Assembly (NCBI GenBank): GCA_036675565.1
Contig: JAKFER010000330.1
Span: 1-43,969 of the forward strand
Direction of reading: 5' to 3'
DNA length: 43,969 bases
Origin: JACCYQ01 sp036675565
GTDB taxonomy: Bacteria; Bacteroidota; Bacteroidia; Chitinophagales; Chitinophagaceae
Below the pieces are notes generated by a model. It was not told the DNA's origin, did not search any database, and was given only the letters and a program-made list of their open reading frames with translations. The translations under genes and the position numbers were made by a program. Shown in pieces: positions 33,294 through 40,785 of this stretch; the first letter of the stretch is position 1; each line of letters begins with the position of its first letter.

Positions 33294-33776
33294 TTAATTA
33301 TTTACTGTTAATTGATTTTCTACCCTTTGTGGGTTAAGTGCCTGAACTTTTTGCATCAGTTCCTGTAATTGACTTCGGTTAATGCTGCCTGTTAATGTAA
33401 CCACACCGTTTGCAACATTTGCCTTAACTGTTGGGTATGCGCTGATAGCTGCATTAACAGAACTGGTAAGTGCATCGTCCGTTGCAATTACAACCGGAGC
33501 ATTTCCAACTACAGAAACGCTGATATTGTTGGTTACACTTTTTACTCCTTTTACATCTTTGGCGGCTTGTTCGGCAGTTGTTTTACAATTGGCGTCAGGG
33601 CAGGCACCCGATAATGTTACAACACCTTCCTGAACAGTAGCGGAAATACCCATTGGTAATTTTTCAGATACAGAAGCCTGGATGTCCTGGTCATTATTCT
33701 TGCCCTTGCAGGCAGTAAACGTACCAAAACTAAGCATGATGACTAAACACCATGCTGATAATTGTTTCAAGTTCAT
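33294..33776 (-). CDS. Double-BON-domain lipoprotein
   Basis: A 160-residue protein with lipobox FTAC (Cys23) and two BON domains (about 30-87 and 97-158). Each has the central GVVTLSG or GVVTLTG turn. The first includes an inserted CPDANC, so a disulphide is possible. BON domains bind phospholipid or other envelope surfaces; OsmY and DolP are known examples, acting in osmotic or envelope stress. It is probably anchored to a membrane in the periplasm. It is co-transcribed with the BON-LysM gene 11 bases downstream. No promoter matching the primary consensus was seen upstream, so an alternative sigma factor may drive the pair. Confidence 0.85.
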   Translation of the reverse strand: MNLKQLSAWCLVIMLSFGTFTACKGKNNDQDIQASVSEKLPMGISATVQEGVVTLSGACPDANCKTTAEQAAKDVKGVKSVTNNISVSVVGNAPVVIATDDALTSSVNAAISAYPTVKANVANGVVTLTGSINRSQLQELMQKVQALNPQRVENQLTVNN

Positions 33777-33885
33777 ATTAAATTGGTTTTGTTAATTAAA
33801 AATGTACATTTTAACGAAGGATGATATGCATTATTCATACCACATCAATACAACCATTTTGATGAACTAGAAAATGACCTATTTT

Positions 33886-34779
33886 TTATTCTGCTGCTTC
33901 GGAAAAATCAACCTTGTGCTGGAGTAAAAATTCTTTAATCCTGTCTACATGCACACAAAGGCCAACATGGAGAAATGGGAAATTGGAAACTTTTTTCTTT
34001 TCACCACCATGAAGAATTTCTTTATCACGCATGTCGAAACCAAGATGTAAATGCCTGGTAGCGTATTGCATTCCGTAAACCGTTCCATTTGTGTCAAACA
34101 AAGGTCCACCACTTTGCCCTCTTAATCCAGGTGTGCTCATTTCAATACCGGTAATGGACTGGCCAGGTGCATTGGCTGCCAGCCTGGTAATGATGCCATC
34201 AATAGGAAAAGCCGGTGAATTGGATTGACCGGTTTGTGTCCATTCAATATCATCTTTATCAATATCGTGCTTAAAGTTGCTGTATTCGGGAAAAGGAAAA
34301 CCCAACCTGCATAAATACTTTCCTTGCTTTATTTTATTGCTGTCTTTAACAAATTTTGCATGCGTTTGATATTTAATTTCATTAAATCCTTTGAATTCCA
34401 GGATCGCAAGATCAAGCTCACCATGTATATGAGCTGTGATTTGTTCAATTTTATCAAAGCAGTTAATAAAATTATTTTTTATTTGGATAGATGATTCTTT
34501 CCCATACTTATACTTTAATTCCAGCCCTTGCAGGCTGCGTTTGTATTTTCCATCCCTGGTTAATTTTCCTCTTTCCTCCTTGAATTGATTATACATTTTA
34601 TTGGCATTCTCAGCACCTGGTATCAGTTGCGCAACATGTTTACATGTAATGGCAACACCTTTATTATTTACAAAAAACAGGGTTGCACTACCGGGAATCA
34701 GTAATCCCCCATAAGTGCGGGTTATGGAATGTAATGGGCGGGTATACTGAAGTGCATTTTCAATAGCATTTATAAACAT
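33886..34779 (-). CDS. Trypsin-like serine protease without signal peptide
   Basis: A 297-residue protein with a chymotrypsin-fold catalytic triad: His48 in ITCKHVAQ, Asp123 in GELDLAILEF and Ser223 in LRGQSGGPLFD. The preceding GSATLFFVNNKG is the usual start of the first barrel. Between His and Asp lies a Lys-rich insertion (about 55-112). No signal peptide, lipobox, membrane segment or PDZ domain is present, so it appears cytoplasmic, unlike DegP/HtrA. Such stand-alone proteases in bacteria often act in stress or defence settings, but no partner effector is visible here. It lies 23 bases after the GNAT gene (34803-35381) and would share its transcript, which begins with a TPP riboswitch. 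Confidence 0.78.
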   Translation of the reverse strand: MFINAIENALQYTRPLHSITRTYGGLLIPGSATLFFVNNKGVAITCKHVAQLIPGAENANKMYNQFKEERGKLTRDGKYKRSLQGLELKYKYGKESSIQIKNNFINCFDKIEQITAHIHGELDLAILEFKGFNEIKYQTHAKFVKDSNKIKQGKYLCRLGFPFPEYSNFKHDIDKDDIEWTQTGQSNSPAFPIDGIITRLAANAPGQSITGIEMSTPGLRGQSGGPLFDTNGTVYGMQYATRHLHLGFDMRDKEILHGGEKKKVSNFPFLHVGLCVHVDRIKEFLLQHKVDFSEAAE

Positions 34780-34802
34780 AAGCTGTCCGGTTTTGGATTT
34801 GA

Positions 34803-35381
34803 TTAAACATTTTTAGCAATCACCTGGTTTGCATTATCCATTACGAGCGAATAAACTACAGTGTCAGTGAATATACCATCATGAAAGTAATTTTCTTTAA
34901 AATATCCTTCCTGCACAAATCCATTCTTTTCCAATATTCTTATAGATGAAGTGTTTTCTGGATAAACATTTGCTTCAACAGAATGTAATTTCATTTTGTC
35001 AAACCCATAATTTAATACTGGTGCAAAAGCTTCATGCATGATTCCTTTGCCTTGCAGGTCAGGGTTTAACAGGTATCCAATTTCTCCCCGGTAATGTTCC
35101 TTTTCTAATCGCCAGAACCCAATGGTCCCAACCAGTTTTTTCTCTGTTTTTAAAGTAATGGCCCAGGTGATACCCTCGCTTTGGGCAAGTGCAGTATCAA
35201 ATTTTTCAATCCAAGCTCTGGCCTCTTCCAGTGAGGTCATTTTAGGTCTGCCAATAAATTGCATAACCCGATCATCCGATCTCAGCGCCAAAATTTCACC
35301 AGCATCATCCACAACAATTTGTCTTAAAACCAGGCGACTCGTTTCTAAATTGGGAAAAGGGAAAAAATCAACTTGGAGCAT
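34803..35381 (-). CDS. GNAT acetyltransferase, RimJ/RimL-like, downstream of a TPP riboswitch
   Basis: A 192-residue Acetyltransf_3-type enzyme: TSRLVLRQI (about 14-22), the acetyl-CoA loop in EIGYLLNPDLQGKGIMHEA (about 100-118), and NTSSIRILEKNGF (about 143-155). RimJ/RimL relatives acetylate the N-termini of ribosomal proteins; others modify small amines or drugs, so the substrate is open. The gene starts 97 bases after a TPP-aptamer/terminator unit on the same strand (35447-35563), so it is expected to be repressed by thiamine pyrophosphate. A thiamine-related role, for example on an aminopyrimidine or thiazole intermediate, is a context-based guess. The serine protease gene follows 23 bases later. 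Confidence 0.87.
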   Translation of the reverse strand: MLQVDFFPFPNLETSRLVLRQIVVDDAGEILALRSDDRVMQFIGRPKMTSLEEARAWIEKFDTALAQSEGITWAITLKTEKKLVGTIGFWRLEKEHYRGEIGYLLNPDLQGKGIMHEAFAPVLNYGFDKMKLHSVEANVYPENTSSIRILEKNGFVQEGYFKENYFHDGIFTDTVVYSLVMDNANQVIAKNV

Positions 35382-35446
35382 TTGGATTATTTTCTAATTC
35401 AAATATCTAATATTTAAAATAGAATCAAAGAGGGATATATACAAAC

Positions 35447-35478
35447 AAAAAGGGTCTAGATTGAACTAAACCCTTTTT
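35447..35478 (-). terminator. Intrinsic terminator of the TPP riboswitch expression platform
   Basis: AAAAAGGGT (35447-35455) and ACCCTTTTT (35470-35478) form a perfect 9-bp stem, with TAG/CTA pairing inside. On the minus strand the stem ends in a T-tract. It starts two bases after the P1 stem of the TPP aptamer, as expected for a transcription-terminating riboswitch. Confidence 0.88.
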
Positions 35479-35479
35479 A

Positions 35480-35563
35480 TTCTTGTTTTCCTGCGCTGGC
35501 ATTATCCAGATCAGGTGGTATGGGTATAATCTCAGATTCTTACGAAACACCCCTAATCAAGAA
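35480..35563 (-). ncRNA. TPP (thi-box) riboswitch aptamer
   Basis: Read on the minus strand, this is a nearly perfect TPP aptamer. P1 pairs TTCTTG (35563-35558) with CAAGAA (35485-35480). GGGGTG (35553-35548) begins P2. A short P3 is capped by GTAA, followed by the invariant CTGAGA (35535-35530), which binds the pyrimidine. ACCC and the pyrophosphate-binding strand CTGATCTGGATAATG (35514-35500) follow, then CCAGCGCAGGAA. The second half is almost identical to E. coli thiM. With bound TPP it should favour the terminator at 35447-35478 and switch off the downstream GNAT and protease genes. No thiamine gene lies within the window on this strand, which is unusual. Confidence 0.96.
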
Positions 35564-35766
35564 CAATGTATTAATTGTAAATTTTGTGCCAGAAAAGCTC
35601 CTCTTGTTTTACTATCCGCTGAACCTGATAAGAGATCATAAACCGGGAAAAAATTCCCATTTCCCCACCCCAATTTTTTAAAAATATGGATGGCTTGTTT
35701 ATTGCAATCAAAACACATTAAGAGATGCTGCAGCATCAAGTATTTTATAATTAAAACAAATACAAT
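35564..35766. other. Gene-free stretch upstream of the riboswitch
   Basis: Together with the riboswitch and its leader, 35382-35766 is the longest stretch without a gene. This part must hold the minus-strand riboswitch promoter, but no clear TTTG-N19-TAnnTTTG match was seen; TACATTG near 35573-35567 is the nearest to a -7 box. A 14-bp palindrome lies at 35724-35737. No credible coding sequence was found. Confidence 0.5.
35724..35737. promoter_or_regulatory. 14-bp perfect palindrome, possible operator
   Basis: GATGCTGCAGCATC is perfectly palindromic with no spacer. It lies 30 bases before the start of the coiled-coil gene at 35767 and upstream of the minus-strand riboswitch. A dimeric regulator could bind it; no regulator gene is adjacent. 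Confidence 0.35.
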
Positions 35767-36042
35767 ATGGATCCCCGTCAACAATTGAATTTAATGGATA
35801 AGATAAGCAGGGAACTGGATGACCTGAAAAACAGCCAGACTTCAGTCCTTAAAAAAATTTCCCAGATAGAAGTAGACAATATGGAACTTGGCTTGCGTGA
35901 ACTGGAAGATAAATTACCTGAGATTCATGAGGAGGTTGATGCAGCTGTTGAGAAAATTTCAGAATTGCAGGATCAGTTTACTCTAAAAAGAGACGAATTC
36001 GCTAAGGATAACCCGATAGCGGAAGAAGGGCCTTCTGCATAA
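35767..36042 (+). CDS. Small coiled-coil protein of unknown function
   Basis: A 91-residue, acidic, highly charged protein predicted to be almost fully helical. Heptads of Leu, Ile and Val run from about residue 7 to 78 (LNLMDKISRELDDL, ISQIEVDNMELGLRELEDKL, AVEKISELQDQF), ending in a short disordered tail. There is no signal peptide or membrane segment, so it is a cytoplasmic oligomer or adaptor. I do not recognise a family. It stands alone with its own strong terminator at 36063, and a 14-bp palindrome lies 30 bases before the ATG. Confidence 0.65.
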   Translation: MDPRQQLNLMDKISRELDDLKNSQTSVLKKISQIEVDNMELGLRELEDKLPEIHEEVDAAVEKISELQDQFTLKRDEFAKDNPIAEEGPSA

Positions 36043-36062
36043 ATCAAATGGGTTATTTTTCC

Positions 36063-36096
36063 AAAAGCAGGCATTCAACAGGATGCCTGCTTTTTT
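36063..36096 (+). terminator. Terminator after the coiled-coil gene
   Basis: AAAAGCAGGCAT (36063-36074) pairs perfectly with ATGCCTGCTTTT (36083-36094) around an 8-base loop, followed by more T. The stop codon of the gene lies 20 bases upstream. Confidence 0.92.
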
Positions 36097-36326
36097 ATTT
36101 TGTTTCCCGGGTGAAATAAATAGCAAATCATTATGCTTCATTAAAAAAGTTTAAAAAAGAAAAAAATTTACATGGAAAAGCAACCATTTAAAATTAAATT
36201 ACGGTTAATAGCCGGGGCATGAACAATCTTCTCTTTAAATCCAATTCACCGGTTGAACTCAGGTGGGATTTTGATACAGGCATAGCTTACATTTTTTGAA
36301 TTATTTATTTCAATTAATTTCTTCGA

Positions 36327-38291
36327 GTGCAGGATTTTAAAACCGGAAATATTAATACCAAGAAATATTATTTTCAATGGTTTTTCATAACCGGGTTATC
36401 CCTATGCTTGAATACAACAAAAACATCTGCGCAGGACTGCCCCCCCAATTTAGATTTTGAAACCGGGACATTCAGTGGTTGGACATGTTATAGCGGCAAT
36501 GTCGAGGCTGTAGGCATACAGAATTTCATCAACTTGTATCCGAGTGGTTCACCTGTTTATGATCAGCATACCATGTTTGCCAATGGCAGTAACGAGCTTG
36601 ATCCTTATGGTGGTTTTCCGGTAAATTGCCCAAACGGTAGCGGACATTCTATAAAACTAGGAAACAACCAGGGTGGTGGACTGGCAGAAGGTATTTCATA
36701 TGAATTTACTATTCCAGCTAACCGGAATGTATATAACCTGATCTATCATTATGCCGTTGTTTTCCAGGATCCCAATCACCAGGAAAATGAACAACCGCGA
36801 ATGGAAATTGAAATCAGGAATGTAACAGATAATTACACCATTGACTGTTCATCATTTACATTCAGACACTATGGCTCTCCCCTTCCCGGTTTTCAAATGT
36901 CACCGGTATATGAAGGAGATGCACCTGTTTGGTATAAGGATTGGTCCGCTGTTTCCATTAACCTGAATGGTAACGCTGGTAAAAAGATCAGGCTGACTTT
37001 TAAAACAGCAGACTGTACATTCAGAAGACATTTTGGATATGCTTATATTGATGTTAACTCCGAATGCAGTGACGAATTCGTAGGTGCCAGTTTTTGCCCG
37101 GGCGATACCGCTTTAAGAGTAACAGCACCTTTTGGCTACCAGCAATATAAATGGTTTGATCAAAATTTTTCCCGGGTACTGGGTTCAACACAAACTTTAA
37201 ACCTGGATGTAGCTCCATCCAGCGGTACCACCTTGGCAGTTGAACTGGTACCGTATAACGGGTATGGATGTCTTGATACTTTATATGCAATTCTTTTAGA
37301 CACCATGAATGTTATTGCAAATGCCGGTCCTGATAAGTTCAGTTGTAATTTAGATGCCGTTCAATTGGGAACAAATTCACGGCCCGGCTGGGTATATCAG
37401 TGGCAGCCCGCCACAGGTTTATCCAATCCAAATATCGCTAACCCTTTTGCAGCTCCAAATGTCACCACGCAATATACGCTCACTGCAAGCAGTGTTGGAG
37501 GAGGATGCAGGGAAACCGATGATGTGGTTGTGCAGGCTTCCGTGATTGATAATTCCTTAAAATTAAAAGGAAAAAATATTTTTTGTATGGGGAATGGTGA
37601 TAGTGCAGTTTTATATATTCAACCAACAAATGAAATTCAATGGTATAATAATAACATCCCGATTATTGGTGCCAATGGTATTGAATATGAAATATCTCAG
37701 TCCGGATTTTACCATGCAGGTCTTGTAAATAATGATGGATGCGAACTCAACACCGATACTTTAGAAATCATCATCGATAAACCAAAACCGGGTATCACCT
37801 ATCCTGTTCAGTATGCACTCACTGACATGCCGCTGGAATTATCGGCAAGACAATTTGGTGAGTCTGTTTTTTGGAGTCCCGGTCATGGCTTAAATTCCCA
37901 AACCAGTTTTACCCCGCTCTTCAATGGAGAAAAGGAAGAATTATATACAATTGAAATAACTACATTAACCGGCTGTGTTACCATTGATACGCAGGTAGTA
38001 AAGATCATTCCTGCTGTAGAGATCCTTGTTCCAACCGCATTCACTCCTAATGGCGATGGATTAAACGATTACCTGAGACCTGTTACAAAGGGCGTAAAAG
38101 AAGTAAAATATTTCCGTGTTTACAATCGCTGGGGTTATTTAATGTTTGAGGCAAAAAATAATGAACCTTCCTGGGATGGCACATTAAAAGGCATTCCTCA
38201 GCCTTCGCAGGCTGTTGTTTGGGTTATGGAAGGTATTGGAGTTGATGGCCGGCCTTATGCCCGCAAAGGCACCTGTGTGTTAATCAGGTGA
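36327..38291 (+). CDS. T9SS type-B (gliding-motility-associated C-terminal domain) surface protein
   Basis: A 654-residue exported protein. It begins at GTG 36327; no ATG lies before the signal peptide (about 8-36, ending TKTSAQ), so GTG is the likely start. Residues about 40-245 form a lectin/jelly-roll-like domain (LDFETGTFSGWTCYSG ... VNSECSDEF). Next come Ig/PKD-like repeats (about 250-550; ANAGPDKFSC ... YQWQPATGLSNPN is a typical T9SS-repeat motif). The type-B sorting domain is at about 563-654 (LVPTAFTPNGDGLNDYLRP ... FRVYNRWGYLMFE ... SWDGTLKG). Type-B cargo is exported by T9SS and handled by a PorP/SprF-like partner, which is not present here. Function is probably adhesion or surface structure. 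Confidence 0.85.
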   Translation: MQDFKTGNINTKKYYFQWFFITGLSLCLNTTKTSAQDCPPNLDFETGTFSGWTCYSGNVEAVGIQNFINLYPSGSPVYDQHTMFANGSNELDPYGGFPVNCPNGSGHSIKLGNNQGGGLAEGISYEFTIPANRNVYNLIYHYAVVFQDPNHQENEQPRMEIEIRNVTDNYTIDCSSFTFRHYGSPLPGFQMSPVYEGDAPVWYKDWSAVSINLNGNAGKKIRLTFKTADCTFRRHFGYAYIDVNSECSDEFVGASFCPGDTALRVTAPFGYQQYKWFDQNFSRVLGSTQTLNLDVAPSSGTTLAVELVPYNGYGCLDTLYAILLDTMNVIANAGPDKFSCNLDAVQLGTNSRPGWVYQWQPATGLSNPNIANPFAAPNVTTQYTLTASSVGGGCRETDDVVVQASVIDNSLKLKGKNIFCMGNGDSAVLYIQPTNEIQWYNNNIPIIGANGIEYEISQSGFYHAGLVNNDGCELNTDTLEIIIDKPKPGITYPVQYALTDMPLELSARQFGESVFWSPGHGLNSQTSFTPLFNGEKEELYTIEITTLTGCVTIDTQVVKIIPAVEILVPTAFTPNGDGLNDYLRPVTKGVKEVKYFRVYNRWGYLMFEAKNNEPSWDGTLKGIPQPSQAVVWVMEGIGVDGRPYARKGTCVLIR

Positions 38292-38431
38292 TAAGCAATC
38301 CCTTCTTCTAAGGCGGTTCCATTTTTCGCATATTGCTTACCGTGGAAATCGAACGGGTTTGTCCTCAAATATTTCTCCGCAATCATTTATTTTTTTGGAC
38401 TTTTTAGAGTATTTTTCTGAAAATCCGAACC

Positions 38432-40039
38432 GTGAAAAAACTGACGCTTCTTATGCTGATGCCATTAGGCATTTTATCAGCCATCTCCCAACCTTCCCAT
38501 GACACATTGGGAGCCCTGGTACCGCAAAAAGATAATATCATAACAAGTTCCACGATTTTGCAAATTGAAAATTTAGGAACAAAAGTTAATACCAGTTTAC
38601 CAGAATTAAGACCAACCATTTCAGCAGATGGAAACCTTTTGTTTTTTATTGTACAAAATCATCCTGAAAATACTAAATATCATTCCATTCGCAATTCGCA
38701 GGATATATGGTTTTCAGAAAGAGATTCAAACGGCAATTGGAGCAAAGCCGTTCATTTAGGAGAACCCCTCAATACATATTACTACAACGCCGTTTTCTGG
38801 ATATCTCCGGACAATAACAGGATCTTAATCAGGAATGCTTTTGACAATGGAAATTATGCTGGCAATGGCATCAGCATGTGTTATTTAAAAAAAGATGGGT
38901 ATTGGAGCAGACCTCAAATGTTGAATATTGAAAATTTTGCAAAATATGACAGGGGCAATCAGAATGGTGCAGTGATGGGTCATGATGGGCAGACATTGTT
39001 ATTTTATATGTCAGAAGAAAAAGGTGGTTATCTGAATGATCTGTATGTAAGTTTTTTAGAAGAAGACGGCTGGTGGTCCGAGCCGAAAAGTTTGGGAAAA
39101 AAGATCAACCTGAAAAAATACAATGAAACAACTCCTTACCTGGCACCTGATGGTGTTACTTTATATTTTAGCAGTGATCGCAAAGGTGGTTTGGGTGAAA
39201 ATGATATCTGGATGGCCAAAAGACTGGATAGTACCTGGCAAAACTGGAGTGACCCCGTTAATTTGGGTTCACCCATTAATACACCCGCAACAGAGGCATT
39301 TTTTACATTAGATGCGGGTGGAGAATATGCCTACATGAGCACTGAATTGGACTCGCATGGTGAAAGCGATATCGTTCGTATAAAATTACTGGAACGGGAA
39401 AAACCAGATCCTGTAATCATGGTAAGTGGTAATGTTTATAACCGGAAAACAAATCAACCATTAAGCGCATCGCTGATTTATGAAATATTACCAGAAGGAA
39501 CAGTGGCTGGTAATGCCATTTCTAATCCTGCGGATGGTTCATTTAATATCGTGTTGCCTTATGATAAAAATTACAGCATCCGGGCCCAGGCTGATCAATT
39601 TTTCGCTATTTCAGAAAACCTGAATCTTGATTCGCTGGTTAAAGAAGGTTACAAAGTAATTCACAAAGATTTGTATATGGTTCCGATCGAGATCGGGTCT
39701 GTTGTAAGATTAAATAATGTATTCTTTGATTTTGACAAATGGGATCTGCGGCCAGAATCTCATTTAGAATTAAAACGTGTAGTAAAACTAATGAATGAAA
39801 ACCCAGCTATCGTTATTGAAATGAGTGCGCATACAGATAGCCGTGGTTCTGATGAATACAATTTTACACTGAGTGATAAAAGAGCCCGGTCCGTAATGGA
39901 ATATATCTTGTCCCAGGGCATTTCGCCAGGCCGGATTACATCACAGGGATATGGTGAAACAAAACCTGTAGTGGAAAATGATACGGATGAAAACAGGCAG
40001 TTGAACAGGCGTGTTGAATTCACGATTATTAAAAACTGA
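38432..40039 (+). CDS. OmpA-family protein with PD40 propeller repeats
   Basis: A 535-residue envelope protein starting at GTG 38432 and followed by a signal peptide (about 1-20, LSAISQ). Residues about 45-325 hold at least five PD40/WD40-like repeats (ISADGNLLFFIV, ISPDNNRILI, MGHDGQTLLFYM, LAPDGVTLYFSSDRKGG). A carboxypeptidase-regulatory-like beta-sandwich follows (about 330-405), then an OmpA peptidoglycan-binding domain (about 425-535, FDFDKWDL ... HTDSRGSDEYN ... LSDKRARSVMEYI ... NRRVEFTI). This is the architecture of PorE/SprE-type T9SS or gliding proteins, minus the N-terminal TPR. It probably tethers an outer-membrane complex to peptidoglycan. It follows a type-B T9SS cargo gene by 140 bases. 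Confidence 0.86.
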   Translation: MKKLTLLMLMPLGILSAISQPSHDTLGALVPQKDNIITSSTILQIENLGTKVNTSLPELRPTISADGNLLFFIVQNHPENTKYHSIRNSQDIWFSERDSNGNWSKAVHLGEPLNTYYYNAVFWISPDNNRILIRNAFDNGNYAGNGISMCYLKKDGYWSRPQMLNIENFAKYDRGNQNGAVMGHDGQTLLFYMSEEKGGYLNDLYVSFLEEDGWWSEPKSLGKKINLKKYNETTPYLAPDGVTLYFSSDRKGGLGENDIWMAKRLDSTWQNWSDPVNLGSPINTPATEAFFTLDAGGEYAYMSTELDSHGESDIVRIKLLEREKPDPVIMVSGNVYNRKTNQPLSASLIYEILPEGTVAGNAISNPADGSFNIVLPYDKNYSIRAQADQFFAISENLNLDSLVKEGYKVIHKDLYMVPIEIGSVVRLNNVFFDFDKWDLRPESHLELKRVVKLMNENPAIVIEMSAHTDSRGSDEYNFTLSDKRARSVMEYILSQGISPGRITSQGYGETKPVVENDTDENRQLNRRVEFTIIKN

Positions 40040-40053
40040 TCAAAATTGTCATT

Positions 40054-40094
40054 AAGTGGAAAATCGCAGCTTTCCTGTGGCTTTCCACTTTTTT
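40054..40094 (+). terminator. Terminator after the OmpA-family gene
   Basis: AAGTGGAAA (40054-40062) pairs with TTTCCACTT (40082-40090), with partial pairing inside, and is followed by a T-tract. The gene's stop codon lies 15 bases upstream. Confidence 0.82.
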
Positions 40095-40134
40095 ACTACC
40101 TTCCCTGCTCATTTTAATCATTACAAATCGATAT

Positions 40135-40716
40135 ATGGAAACGGGAATGACCAAGCTGCAGGAAAAAGTAAAAGCGTATAAGGAAGTTCTGCAAAACACA
40201 AAAAATTACCGCAAACAATGGCAATCCAAAACCAAAGGATTTATCATTCAACAATTACTCGGCGTAATTGAACAAACTGGCCTAAAAGCAAAAATTACGG
40301 AGAAGGAAAAAATCGAAAACCTTGAATCAGTGATGCTTGATCTTGGCCGCAGCAGCAGCGGTATTGGAGAAAGTTTCGAGAATACTGACTTTAAAAATTT
40401 CATGGTTAAAAATAATGGAGCCCTTATTTACCAGCAATTATTTAATGGAAAGATTATGGTCATGCTGGTAAGCCCGCATATTGAAGGTTACGGCGAACCC
40501 AAATCGCCAGAGGGCCTTGAAATTCTTCGACCTGATGAAGTAACTGAAGAATTGATCCAAAATCATATTGAGAGTTTATTGAATGTCCTGATTCAGTGGG
40601 AAGATTATGATGATGAAATAAGTAAAGTTAAAAATGCATTCCAACCGATTGGTTTTAAGCATGGTCCCATTTCTGAAAATGGTGATGAGACTGAAACTGA
40701 TGAACAAAATAATTAA
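40135..40716 (+). CDS. Conserved hypothetical protein
   Basis: A 193-residue soluble protein. The N-terminal third is a basic amphipathic helix (KLQEKVKAYKEVLQN, KQWQSKTKGFIIQQLLGVIEQ). The centre is mixed alpha/beta (LDLGRSSSGIGES, GALIYQQLFNGKIMVMLVSP) and the C-terminus is acidic (SENGDETETDEQNN). No catalytic residues, signal or membrane segment are apparent. I recall homologues of this length only as hypotheticals in Bacteroidota. It is 69 bases before the SF1 helicase gene on the same strand and may be co-transcribed with it, which would hint at a nucleic-acid role, but this is not shown. Confidence 0.65.
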   Translation: METGMTKLQEKVKAYKEVLQNTKNYRKQWQSKTKGFIIQQLLGVIEQTGLKAKITEKEKIENLESVMLDLGRSSSGIGESFENTDFKNFMVKNNGALIYQQLFNGKIMVMLVSPHIEGYGEPKSPEGLEILRPDEVTEELIQNHIESLLNVLIQWEDYDDEISKVKNAFQPIGFKHGPISENGDETETDEQNN

Positions 40717-40785
40717 TGCTCTTGCATTTTTAATTTTTCCATTTTTCATGCTGCTATTTTCAATTTAGTTTTTGTTAGAACTCTT

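Noticed and set aside
35557..35784. A minus-strand frame of 75 codons across the region before the riboswitch
   Set aside because: It overlaps the start of the coiled-coil gene and the TPP aptamer, and its translation has no protein-like features.
36219..36299. A 26-codon ORF before the T9SS type-B gene
   Set aside because: No promoter close by, no recognisable peptide, and such short frames are expected by chance in AT-rich DNA.
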